DNA from: Chloroflexota bacterium
GTDB taxonomy: Bacteria; Chloroflexota; Anaerolineae; Anaerolineales; UBA11657
DNA length: 48,559 nucleotides
Direction: 5' to 3'
Assembly: GCA_003670425.1 (NCBI GenBank)
Contig: QWRL01000001.1
Location: 1 to 48,559 of the forward strand
Positions 1 to 7,937 of this stretch are shown here, piece after piece; positions within the stretch are counted from its first letter, which is position 1, and every line of letters begins with the position of its first letter. A program made the position numbers and the translations under genes. Below the pieces are notes generated by a model. It was not told the origin of the DNA and ran no database searches. It worked only from the letters and a program-made list of their open reading frames with translations.

Positions 1-266
1 TCCGGGTGCGGGTGGTCAACATATTCGCAGAGTTTTTGCCTCGGCCGCAGCCAGTGATCGCTGGCCAGAATGCGGTGCATGGTGCCGGCGTCCGCGGCCG
101 TGCCGGCGGTGAGGATTTGCGGGCACTCGCCGTAGATGGTGTACCAGGCGTCTACGGGCTGGATGCCGAGTCTGGTCATATTAGGCACCCAATCGCGCAC
201 CACAAACTCAAAGTACTCTTGTTCGAGGTTGGGCTTGATGTCCCAGCTTAGTAGCAGCTTGACCAT
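1..266 (-). CDS. Conserved hypothetical protein, 3' end outside window
   Basis: An open frame reads leftwards from an ATG at 266 to the window edge without a stop, giving 88 complete codons. The protein begins MVKLLLSWDIKPNLEQEYF and continues with a soluble alpha/beta-looking sequence (WVPNMTRLG, DAWYTIYG, MHRILAS). The length and pattern resemble small dimeric alpha/beta-barrel proteins of the monooxygenase/EthD type, but I see no catalytic motif, so that is only an impression. It is followed (transcriptionally preceded) by the MBL-fold gene on the same strand, whose stop lies 44 bases upstream of this start, so the two may be co-transcribed. Function unknown. Confidence 0.65.
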   Translation of the reverse strand, partial: MVKLLLSWDIKPNLEQEYFEFVVRDWVPNMTRLGIQPVDAWYTIYGECPQILTAGTAADAGTMHRILASDHWLRPRQKLCEYVDHPHP

Positions 267-310
267 GAACAGAAAATCGGGCGGGCAAAATAGCGCGTGA
301 GCGCCGCGAG

Positions 311-958
311 TCAGGCCCCCTTGGCTTCCAACACCACAACCGCGGTTTCTTCGGGCAGGGTGCTCTTGGTAACTTTAAAGGTATCCTGCGGCTCCACTTT
401 GGAGAGGCCCATTTCCTTGAGGAACTTGGCCAGCGGATCAAGCTGCAGTTTTGTTTTGGCCAGCTTGTAGTGCATGGGTATGATGATGGAGGGCTCGATC
501 AGGCTGATCAGCTCGGCGGCCTGCCCGGCGTTCAAGCCATTGCCACCGCCCACCGGCGCAAGCAAAACATCCACCGTACCCAGCGCTTCCACCTCGGCTT
601 GCGTGAGGATCGCGCTTAGGTCGCCGAGATGGCAAACGGTCACATCCTCATAATTGAAAACAAAGACGGTATTGGCGCGCGCGCCGTTGGTGCCGCCCTT
701 GCCTTTGGCAGCCGCGGTCTGTACGCCGGTAATGAAGACGCCGCCAATTTCATATTCGCCGGCGCCGTGCAGCGCGCGCGCTTCTTTGATGGCGGTCGAG
801 TTGTTGTGCCCGGGCGCATCGTGGCTGATCGTCACAATGTCGGCTTTAAGGCGCGGCATCGAAAATCCGACAGACGCATCAAACGGGTCGGTGACGATGG
901 CGGTGCCATTGCGCTCGCTTAACCGAAAACAGGAATGGCCGAAATAATTAATTTCCAT
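311..958 (-). CDS. MBL-fold (UlaG-like) metal-dependent hydrolase-like protein
   Basis: This 215-residue protein starts MEINYFGHSCFRL, the typical opening of the small Lactamase_B_3/UlaG-like branch of the metallo-beta-lactamase fold (COG2220). GHSC at 7-10, TDPF at 23-26, CHLGD at 109-113 and IPMHY at 160-164 are the expected landmarks. The metal motif HxHxDH reads H46-D-A48-P-G50-H51, so the second His and the Asp are replaced while H46, H51, H110, D113 and H163 remain. Activity may therefore be altered or lost. The ATG at 958 is chosen because homologues start there; an in-frame ATG lies 7 codons upstream. A TATACT box 11 nt before the ATG and the absence of a Shine-Dalgarno suggest a very short or absent leader. 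Confidence 0.8.
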   Translation of the reverse strand: MEINYFGHSCFRLSERNGTAIVTDPFDASVGFSMPRLKADIVTISHDAPGHNNSTAIKEARALHGAGEYEIGGVFITGVQTAAAKGKGGTNGARANTVFVFNYEDVTVCHLGDLSAILTQAEVEALGTVDVLLAPVGGGNGLNAGQAAELISLIEPSIIIPMHYKLAKTKLQLDPLAKFLKEMGLSKVEPQDTFKVTKSTLPEETAVVVLEAKGA

Positions 959-969
959 TGTGATTTGCG

Positions 970-975
970 AGTATA
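970..975 (-). promoter_or_regulatory. -10 box of the MBL-fold gene
   Basis: Read on the minus strand the bases are TATACT, one change from the consensus. The box ends 11 nt before the ATG at 958, so transcription would start about 4-5 nt upstream of the start codon. No convincing -35 box is visible. The same TATACT hexamer precedes tRNA-Pro, tRNA-Asp and the M24 peptidase gene in this window. Confidence 0.5.
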
Positions 976-1166
976 CCATCGCCACGTGTTTGGCCAGTGT
1001 TTTGCGCCGGGATGCGGATGCGCGAGTGGCTGCATTGCTGTAGTTACTGCAGAGTGATAAGTGCGCTGATGCCGGTGCTAAAATCCAAAGCAAGGCTGCG
1101 CAGCCGCTGGTCAGGGCATGCAAACGCGCTGCGGCCAAGGGCCATCTGTGCTTTGGGCGCGCCCCA

Positions 1167-3092
1167 GTGAACTCCGTGGCTGAAACATTAATTCTGCCGT
1201 ACAGCGCTGCCGAACTTGACGCAGCTGGCGCTGCCGGCAACTTGCGCACTTACGATTTGTTGGGGGCGCACTGCTGTGTGCGCGCCGGGCAGGCGGGCGT
1301 GGCATTTGCCGTATGGGCGCCCAACGCAGCGCGGGTGGCCGTGGTCGGCGACTTCAATGCGTGGCAGCCGGCAGCGCACGCGCTGCAACTGCACCGCAAT
1401 ACCGGTGTTTGGCAGCTCTTTGTGCCGGGGCTGGCTAGCGGCGCGCTCTACAAGTATCTTGTCTTTGGCAGCGAGCACGCAGCGCCATGTTTCAAAGCCG
1501 ACCCGGTTGCATTTGCGGCAGAGCTGCGCCCGGCCACGGCTTCGATTGTGTGTGACTTGGATGGCTACGCATGGCAGGATGCGCGCTGGATGCAGGAGCG
1601 CGTGCGCCGCCAGCAGCCGGATACGCCCATCTCCATTTATGAAGTGCACGCCGGCTCTTGGCGGCACCAGACCGGCAGTGCGCAGCCGCTCACTTACCGG
1701 CAGCTGGCGGCTGAGCTGGTGCCGTATGCGGCCGGGCTGGGCTTCACGCACATCGAGCTGCTGCCACTTACCGAGCATCCGCTGGATGCTTCCTGGGGCT
1801 ACCAGACCACGGGCTACTTTGCAGCCACCAGCCGCTTTGGCCCGCCGCACGATTTGATGTTTTTTGTGGATGCGTGCCATCGCGCCGGGCTCGGTGTAAT
1901 TTTGGATTGGGTGCCCGGGCATTTTCCAAAAGACGCGCACGGCCTGGCGCAGTTTGACGGCACAGCGCTGTATGAATATGCCGATGTGGCGCGCGCCGAA
2001 CACCACGGCTGGGGCACTTATGTTTTTAATTACGGCAGTGCGCCGGTGGCGGCGTTCCTCATCAGCTCGGCGCTCTTCTGGCTGGATATGTATCACATTG
2101 ATGGCTTGCGCGTGGATGCCGTGAGTTCAATGCTGTATCTGGACTACGGGCGGGAAGCCGGCGCATGGCGGCCGAATGTGCATGGCGGCCGCGAACATTT
2201 GGAGGCGGTTGAATTTTTGCGGCAGCTGAATGCTGCCGTGCATGCACAGTTTGCGGGGGTGCTTACTTTTGCAGAAGAGGCCAGCGCGTGGCAGGGTGTC
2301 AGCGCGCCGGCAGCGCGCGGCGGCTTGGGCTTTGACTACAAGTGGAACATGGGCTGGATGTCCGATACGCTGCGCTACTGGAGCACGCCGCTGGGCGCGC
2401 GCGCTGCAGCGCAGCATGCGCTGACCTTTCCGCTTACGTTTGCATTCCAGGAAAACTACTTGCTGCCGCTTTCGCACGATGAAGTGGTGCACGAGAAGCG
2501 TTCGCTGCTGCAGCGCCTGCCGGCTGAACCCAACGTGCAGCTGGCAAACTTGCGCGCGCTGCTGGCGTTTATGTTTGCGCTGCCCGGCAAGAAGCTGCTC
2601 TTCATGGGCGGTGAGCTGGGCGCTGCTGCGGAGTGGGACCACGCCGGCCAGCTGGCGTGGGAGTTGAGCGCGGACGCGCGGCATGCCGGCGTGGCTGCGC
2701 TGGTGCGCGACTTGAATTCCATCTACCGCGTGCTGCCGGCGCTGCATGCATGGGACTGCAGCCCGCAGGGCTTTGAGTGGCGGGACATCAGTGCAGCGCA
2801 GCCGGGTGTTGTGGCATTTGTGCGCCATGCGCCGGGCGGTGAAGCGCTGCTGGTGGCGGGCAATTTTTCAGGCGCGGCGTACCCCGGTTATCAGTTGGGG
2901 GTGCAGCAGGCGGGCAGCTACAAACTGCTGCTCAATACTGAATGGGCGCAGTACGGCGGTGCAGCTGTGGATGCAGCGGGTGAGTTGCTGCCGGCCGGGG
3001 ACCAGGGCTGCCACGGCTGCGAGTTTGCATTGAGCCTGGCACTGCCGGCGCTTTCGGTCTTGCTGCTGCAGCGCGCAGACGGGCCGGCATGA
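1167..3092 (+). CDS. glgB: 1,4-alpha-glucan branching enzyme
   Basis: GlgB moves alpha-1,4 glucan segments to alpha-1,6 branch points during glycogen synthesis in the cytoplasm. The 641-residue protein has a CBM48/early-set domain at roughly 30-125 (FAVWAPNAARVAVVGDFN), a GH13 barrel at about 140-520 (HIELLPLTEHP, SWGYQTTGYFA) and a C-terminal beta domain. Catalytic positions are visible: nucleophile D317 in GLRVDAV, the acid/base Glu in FAEE (370/371) and D438 in LSHDEVVHEK. It lacks the extra N1 domain of the longer enterobacterial enzymes. The start is a GTG at 1167 with no good ribosome site, so the exact start is uncertain. Its stop overlaps the next start by 4 bases (ATGA), implying coupled translation with the LysM lipoprotein. 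No other glycogen gene is in the window. Confidence 0.93.
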   Translation: MNSVAETLILPYSAAELDAAGAAGNLRTYDLLGAHCCVRAGQAGVAFAVWAPNAARVAVVGDFNAWQPAAHALQLHRNTGVWQLFVPGLASGALYKYLVFGSEHAAPCFKADPVAFAAELRPATASIVCDLDGYAWQDARWMQERVRRQQPDTPISIYEVHAGSWRHQTGSAQPLTYRQLAAELVPYAAGLGFTHIELLPLTEHPLDASWGYQTTGYFAATSRFGPPHDLMFFVDACHRAGLGVILDWVPGHFPKDAHGLAQFDGTALYEYADVARAEHHGWGTYVFNYGSAPVAAFLISSALFWLDMYHIDGLRVDAVSSMLYLDYGREAGAWRPNVHGGREHLEAVEFLRQLNAAVHAQFAGVLTFAEEASAWQGVSAPAARGGLGFDYKWNMGWMSDTLRYWSTPLGARAAAQHALTFPLTFAFQENYLLPLSHDEVVHEKRSLLQRLPAEPNVQLANLRALLAFMFALPGKKLLFMGGELGAAAEWDHAGQLAWELSADARHAGVAALVRDLNSIYRVLPALHAWDCSPQGFEWRDISAAQPGVVAFVRHAPGGEALLVAGNFSGAAYPGYQLGVQQAGSYKLLLNTEWAQYGGAAVDAAGELLPAGDQGCHGCEFALSLALPALSVLLLQRADGPA

Positions 3093-4780
3093 TGCGCGCG
3101 CCGCGCTGGCTGCCGGCGCTGCCAGCCTGCTTGCTGGCAGCCTGCCTTGGTGGCGCAGCAACCCCCACGCCGCTGCCGCCCACTTTTGTGCCGGCCATTC
3201 CAGCGATCGGCGACCGACTTGCGCCAACTCTTGTGCCATTTCTGGCGCGCGCCAATCCGGGGGTGAGTGCGCGCTATACCTTTACGGTCAAGCTGGATTA
3301 TGTTGGCAAGCGCGCAGAGGTTGCGCAGCTGGTGGAGGTGACGAACCCCGGCCCCGATGAGTGGAACGAGCTGGTTTTTTATTTGCCGGCGGACCTGCGC
3401 ACGGAGCGCTTTACGCTAAGCAAGCTGACGCTGGTGGAGCAGGTGCAGGCGCTGGCGCCGCGCATTGAAGTGCGCGACGGATTCTTGACGGTGCGGCTGC
3501 CGGCGCCGGTGCGCCCGAACGAATCGCGCCTGGTGAACATCACATACGGCCTCAGCAGCAAAGAGACCAGCCTGCGTGCGCGCCGCACTGCCGGTGACGT
3601 TGGCCACACCGCCAACGTGATGCAGTTCCTAAACTGGTATCCGCAGCTGGTGCCGTACGAGCGCGGCCGCGGCTGGAAGAAATGGCAGCTAACAAATGTG
3701 GGGCCGCCGCTGCTGTCCGAGGTGGCGGACTATGACCTGGAGGTGACGAGTGCGCGCGAGCTTGTGATTGCGAGTGGCGGGCCGGTGGCAAGCGTGCCCG
3801 GCCTTGCCAACTTCCGGCTGCGCAACGCGCGTTCGATTGCGTTCAGTGCCAGCCCCGAGTACCAGTTGATCATTCGCCCGTCAGATTCGGCAACACTTTA
3901 TTTGTATCACCTGCCGGACCATGCAGAAGGGGCGGCGGCGGTGCTGGCTGCCGCGGCCAAGGCGCTGCAGCTTTTCAACGAACTATTCGGGCCGTATCCG
4001 TATGCCTCGCTGGTGATTGCGGAGGATGCATTTCTTCCAAGTGTTGCCAGTGGTGGATTCTTGCTGCACACCGGGCAGGGCTTTGCGGACTACGACGGCA
4101 AGCCGGAGTCGCTGCTGCTGGCGCTGGTGCCGCAGGCCATGGCGCATTTATGGTGGGGCCAGGTGGTGGGCCATGACCCGGTTGCAGAGCCATGGCTGGG
4201 TGCAGCGCTGCCCATGTACAGCGAGTATCTTTACATCGAGCGCTTCCAGCCGGAGCTGAAGGACTGGTACTGGCGTGACCGCGTTGAGTACTGGAAGCCC
4301 AGCGGTGCGCTCAACCGCACGGCATACGATTTGGACAACACCGAAGATTTGCTGCAGAACACCTATCGGCGCGGCGCTCAGTTTCTAAATGACTTGCGCC
4401 TTGAAATAGGCGTTGGCCCGTTCAATATATTTTTGCGGGACTTATACCAAACCGGCGCCTTCCGCCTGACCACTGGCGCGGAGTTTTTTGGCTTGCTCAA
4501 CCAGGCTGCGCCGGCAAATCTGGAGCTGCTGGCCCGGAAATATTTTGATGCGGCGCTGCTGCTGCCCACGCCGCTGCCCACCATCACGCCGTTCTTCACG
4601 CCTGGCGCGCAGCCCACCGCCACACCGCAACTGCGCATCCATGTGGTGCAGGCAGGCGAGACGCTGGCCTACATTGCCGGCAAGTACGCGGTGCCGCTGC
4701 AGCTAATTGTTACGCGCAACCGCCTCGCAGATGCGGCAATGATCAGCGTCGGTCAGGAACTGATTATTCCTTATCCGTAA
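3089..4780 (+). CDS. Lipoprotein with degenerate M1-peptidase-like domain and C-terminal LysM
   Basis: The 563-residue product has a lipoprotein signal (lipobox L16-A-A-C19) and a short Thr/Pro linker. The middle follows the M1 aminopeptidase (gluzincin) layout: a beta-rich N-terminal domain (YTFTVKLDY, ESRLVNITYG), then FGPYPYASLVI and the helix that normally carries HExxH. Here that helix reads Q349-A-M-A-H353 followed by LWWG, and the downstream WLNEG motif reads W369-L-G-A-A. The first His, the catalytic Glu and the third zinc ligand are thus gone and only the second His remains. Residues about 513-563 are a LysM repeat (HVVQAGETLAYIAGKYAV), which binds peptidoglycan-type glycans. I infer a non-catalytic, surface-anchored protein. 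It overlaps glgB by 4 bases and converges with folC, overlapping it by 17 bases. Confidence 0.75.
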   Translation: MMRAPRWLPALPACLLAACLGGAATPTPLPPTFVPAIPAIGDRLAPTLVPFLARANPGVSARYTFTVKLDYVGKRAEVAQLVEVTNPGPDEWNELVFYLPADLRTERFTLSKLTLVEQVQALAPRIEVRDGFLTVRLPAPVRPNESRLVNITYGLSSKETSLRARRTAGDVGHTANVMQFLNWYPQLVPYERGRGWKKWQLTNVGPPLLSEVADYDLEVTSARELVIASGGPVASVPGLANFRLRNARSIAFSASPEYQLIIRPSDSATLYLYHLPDHAEGAAAVLAAAAKALQLFNELFGPYPYASLVIAEDAFLPSVASGGFLLHTGQGFADYDGKPESLLLALVPQAMAHLWWGQVVGHDPVAEPWLGAALPMYSEYLYIERFQPELKDWYWRDRVEYWKPSGALNRTAYDLDNTEDLLQNTYRRGAQFLNDLRLEIGVGPFNIFLRDLYQTGAFRLTTGAEFFGLLNQAAPANLELLARKYFDAALLLPTPLPTITPFFTPGAQPTATPQLRIHVVQAGETLAYIAGKYAVPLQLIVTRNRLADAAMISVGQELIIPYP

Positions 4781-6077
4781 AACCCAGCGCCGTGCGGGCT
4801 TCGCCGACCAGCGCCACGCTGCCCGTTACCAGCACCAGCGCTTGCGGGCCGGCCAGCGCAGCTGCGCGGCGCAACGCCTCCGGCACCGTGGCGGCGGTGC
4901 TTACCGGGCGCGCGTACGGCGCTGCCAATGCGCCCAGCGCCTCCAGCTGCAGCGAGCGCGGGTTCGTGGCATGCGTCAGCACCACCGCCTGGGCATCCGG
5001 CAGCAAGCTTTCAAACATGCCGGCAATGTCCTTGTCTTGCATCGCGCCAAACAGCAGGACATACGGCTGCGCTGGAAAATGTTCTTTGATTGCGGCGCGC
5101 AAGCGCAACGCCGACTCACCGTTGTGGGCGCAATCCAAAATGTAGGGCGGGCTGCCGGGTACCAGCTCGCAGCGTGCCGGCCACACCACGGTGCGCAGTC
5201 CGGCGGCCACGGCAGCTTCAGCCAGCTGCCAGCCCGCAGCGCGCAACTCTGCTGCAAGCGCCACCGCCACGGCTGCATTCTCCACTTGATGTGCGCCCAG
5301 CAGCGGCAGCTCATATTCCGCAGCCGGCGCGTTGCTGCGCCCAACCGCACACAGCTGGCCGGTGCGCTTTACGCTCAAGCGCTTGTAGTGCCAGTCCCGG
5401 CCCACAAGCTGCAGCACTGCGCCGCGCTGCGCTGCAATCTGCTCCACCACTTGCAAGGCTGCCGGCGGCTGCGGGGCGCACACCAGCGGCACGCCGGCTT
5501 TGATGATGCCGCATTTCTCCGCTGCAATTTTGTCCAGGGTGCTGCCCAGCAGTTCCACATGGTCATAGCTGAGCGCAGTGATCGCGCACACTTGCGGCTG
5601 CAGTACGTTGGTTGCGTCCAGCCGGCCGCCGAGCCCCACTTCAATCACCGCCAGATCCACCTTCTCGCGCGCAAAGTATTCGAACGCGATGGCGGTGGTT
5701 ATCTCAAAAAATGTAATACCCGGAAAGCGCTCGATTTGCGGGCGCAGCGTGCGCATTATTTCTGCAAAGAAAGCCCGCGGGATCGGCATGCGTTGAATTT
5801 GAAACCGCTCGCGCACGTCGTGCAGATGCGGCGAGGTGTACAGGCCTGTGCGGTAGCCGGCGGCACGCAAAATTGATTCGGTGAACGCGGCAACGGAGCC
5901 TTTGCCTTTTGTGCCGGCGATTAGCACGCTTGGAAATTTGGCCTGCGGATCGCCGAGTGCAGCCAGCAGTGACCGCATGCGGTCCAGGCTGAAGTGCTGC
6001 GGCGCGTATTGGTTGGCGGGGCGCGCTTCAAACATGGCGTGCTGCCATAAAAACTCAACTGCGTTTTGGTAATCCAT
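4764..6077 (-). CDS. folC: Folylpolyglutamate synthase / dihydrofolate synthase
   Basis: FolC joins glutamate to dihydropteroate and/or to folates in the cytoplasm, an ATP-dependent Mur-ligase-type reaction. The 437-residue protein carries the P-loop GTKGKGS at 55-61, the TSPHL loop, EVGLGGRLDATN, and the HVELLGSTLDKIAAEKCGI block diagnostic of the family; the C-terminal domain has ILDCAHN. Length is normal. Whether it has both activities cannot be told from sequence alone. The ATG at 6077 has no Shine-Dalgarno but a perfect TATAAT 13 nt upstream. The gene is divergent from the FecR lipoprotein gene and its 3' end overlaps the LysM lipoprotein gene. Confidence 0.95.
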   Translation of the reverse strand: MDYQNAVEFLWQHAMFEARPANQYAPQHFSLDRMRSLLAALGDPQAKFPSVLIAGTKGKGSVAAFTESILRAAGYRTGLYTSPHLHDVRERFQIQRMPIPRAFFAEIMRTLRPQIERFPGITFFEITTAIAFEYFAREKVDLAVIEVGLGGRLDATNVLQPQVCAITALSYDHVELLGSTLDKIAAEKCGIIKAGVPLVCAPQPPAALQVVEQIAAQRGAVLQLVGRDWHYKRLSVKRTGQLCAVGRSNAPAAEYELPLLGAHQVENAAVAVALAAELRAAGWQLAEAAVAAGLRTVVWPARCELVPGSPPYILDCAHNGESALRLRAAIKEHFPAQPYVLLFGAMQDKDIAGMFESLLPDAQAVVLTHATNPRSLQLEALGALAAPYARPVSTAATVPEALRRAAALAGPQALVLVTGSVALVGEARTALGFTDKE

Positions 6078-6090
6078 CGGGAGGCTCGCG

Positions 6091-6096
6091 ATTATA
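6091..6096 (-). promoter_or_regulatory. -10 box of folC
   Basis: The minus strand reads TATAAT, a perfect consensus, ending 13 nt before the folC ATG. A weak -35 (GGACAC or GGGACA, 18-19 nt upstream) lies around 6115-6121. The predicted transcript would have a leader of only about 6 nt. Confidence 0.6.
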
Positions 6097-6165
6097 GCTT
6101 CGGGAATTTAGCGCGTGTCCCGACTATGAATGTTCAATAAAATGACGTAAACTCCCTGCGGATTT

Positions 6166-7875
6166 ATGAACGTGAAAATCAAAATTATTATGAGGAAGCG
6201 GGTAGAAAACTTTGGCCTGATCGGGCGAAGAGCCGGCCCGGCGATCTTGCTGGCGCTGGCATTTTTGAGCAGTTGCGGCTTGCTTGATACTGCCGAGATC
6301 CCGATTGTGCAAAAAAAAGCAACCGCCACGCTCACGCCTACGCCTTATCGAATTCAGCAGGCCAAGATTTCCGAGCTGGTGGCTGAGGTACTGGCACGCA
6401 ATGCATCGTTCCGGGCGATGGCACCGGTAGTGTCCGGGTTCGTAATTTCGGTGGGCGGCATGGTGCAGACTGGCGCGCAAAGCCGTGCGAAGATCACACT
6501 GAGTGATGGCGCAATCATCCGCCTTGACGAAAATTCTTCATTTGAGCTAGCCGAGATGAAGCTTGATGCCGGGTACGAACCGATTACCAAGCTGAAGTTG
6601 CTGGGTGGCCGCGTGTGGGCGCAAATCAACGGCGGCAGCCTCGAAATTGAAACCGCAGCGTCGGTGGCATCGGTGCGTGGTTCAAAAATGGGCGTGGGCA
6701 TTTCTGAGACGGGCGAAGTGCTGGTGACCAACATGGAGGGCAACGTAGTCCTCCAGACTGGTGGAGTGACGGTTGAGGTATTGCGCGGCCAGCAGGCGCT
6801 TATCCCGCAAGCCGGGGGCGCACCCGTAGTGGGCCCGATGGATCTGGCGCAGGCTGAGGCGTGGGCAGCCAACAACCCTGAGGCAATCAGCAATGCGCAG
6901 AGCTTGTTCCCGGAACAGCGCCTCATCCTTCCCACCCGTCTTCCCACCAACACGGCGATGCCGGGGTTGGTTGAGCGTGCGCTTAGCGCGCTGGAGATTG
7001 CCTCCAATGCTGCGCAAGCGCGCCAGGCTACGCCGCTGCCAACGCGTGATGTAGCCGTGCTGGGCACAATGGTGGCAGAGGTGTTGCCAACTAACACGCC
7101 CATGCCAACGCGAATCATGCTGCCTGCTACGGCTACTTTGCCGGCCACAGCCCGGCCGCCGGCGACGGCTGTGCCAACCACCGCACCGGCCGTGGCCACA
7201 AATTCCCCCACCCCCAGCGCAAACCCGCCACCTACAGTGCAAGTGGTGCCGGCCGTAACCGCCCAAACACCAGTACAGCCAACCGTTGCTGTACCCATCG
7301 TGTGCAATCCGGACACGCTCAGCAACGGCAGCTTTGAGAGCGGCGATTTTAAATGCTGGAACCTGGACAAATCTGACCCTGATGGCACGTGGGGAATGGC
7401 GGACGCAGCCCTCACCGTAGCCAATGGCGCGCAGGTGTACGACTTTGCCAGCAAACGCGATGAGCTGCAAAACTCGCCCGGGCTCCCCGCCAGCTTTGCG
7501 GTGACAGAAGGCAGCCGCGCCGCATTTGTGATTGCCAACAAGCCCGGAACGTTCCGCGCTTACCAGGACGTGACGCTGCGCGCTTGCGCAACCGGACTTA
7601 CATGGGACATGCAATACGCCAGCCACAACGCGGGCGGCTTGAACCAGCGCGAGTACATTGCGGTGGACATCCGGTCTCCCGGTGCAGACACGCGGCAAGT
7701 GGCATTGTTTGTCACCACAGCGGGGCGTGATAACCCCACGGCGGCCACAAAGTCCTATCAGGCGGACCTTACAAAGTATGCCGGTCAGGCCATTCGCATT
7801 GACATTGAAGTGTTGACCCAGAGCGGCCAGTTTGAGGCCGGCTTCGATAACTTTGTGATTACCGGCTGCGACTGA
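6166..7875 (+). CDS. FecR-domain lipoprotein with C-terminal beta-sandwich domain
   Basis: This 569-residue protein has a lipobox L34-S-S-C37, so it is probably exported and lipid-anchored. About residues 85-225 form a FecR-type domain (GMVQTGAQSRAKITLSDG, IRLDENSSFELAEM, VASVRGSKMGV). A long Thr/Pro/Ala-rich linker (about 290-375) leads to a C-terminal domain starting NGSFESGDFKCWNL, which looks like a carbohydrate-binding/DUF642-type jelly roll ending in a pair-like CD terminus. FecR domains outside iron signalling are often of unknown role; no sigma factor or TonB receptor is nearby, so iron signalling is unlikely. ATG 6166 or ATG 6190 could be the start. An intrinsic terminator follows the gene. 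Confidence 0.8.
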   Translation: MNVKIKIIMRKRVENFGLIGRRAGPAILLALAFLSSCGLLDTAEIPIVQKKATATLTPTPYRIQQAKISELVAEVLARNASFRAMAPVVSGFVISVGGMVQTGAQSRAKITLSDGAIIRLDENSSFELAEMKLDAGYEPITKLKLLGGRVWAQINGGSLEIETAASVASVRGSKMGVGISETGEVLVTNMEGNVVLQTGGVTVEVLRGQQALIPQAGGAPVVGPMDLAQAEAWAANNPEAISNAQSLFPEQRLILPTRLPTNTAMPGLVERALSALEIASNAAQARQATPLPTRDVAVLGTMVAEVLPTNTPMPTRIMLPATATLPATARPPATAVPTTAPAVATNSPTPSANPPPTVQVVPAVTAQTPVQPTVAVPIVCNPDTLSNGSFESGDFKCWNLDKSDPDGTWGMADAALTVANGAQVYDFASKRDELQNSPGLPASFAVTEGSRAAFVIANKPGTFRAYQDVTLRACATGLTWDMQYASHNAGGLNQREYIAVDIRSPGADTRQVALFVTTAGRDNPTAATKSYQADLTKYAGQAIRIDIEVLTQSGQFEAGFDNFVITGCD

Positions 7876-7902
7876 GCCGCGGCCAACAATTCATGAGCTG
7901 AG

Positions 7903-7937
7903 AAGCGCCGCCTGCCAGCATGCGGCGCTTTGTGTTT
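7903..7937 (+). terminator. Intrinsic terminator of the FecR lipoprotein gene
   Basis: A perfect 9-bp stem (AAGCGCCGC, 7903-7911, with GCGGCGCTT, 7922-7930) with a 10-nt loop is followed by a T-rich run (TGTGTTT). It lies between convergent genes and its T-run reaches into the stop codon of the pfk gene on the other strand. It would work on the plus strand only, because the minus-strand side has no T run. Confidence 0.75.

Noticed and set aside
4842..5876. Open frame of about 340 codons antisense to folC.
   Set aside because: No recognisable motifs, and folC is certain on the other strand.
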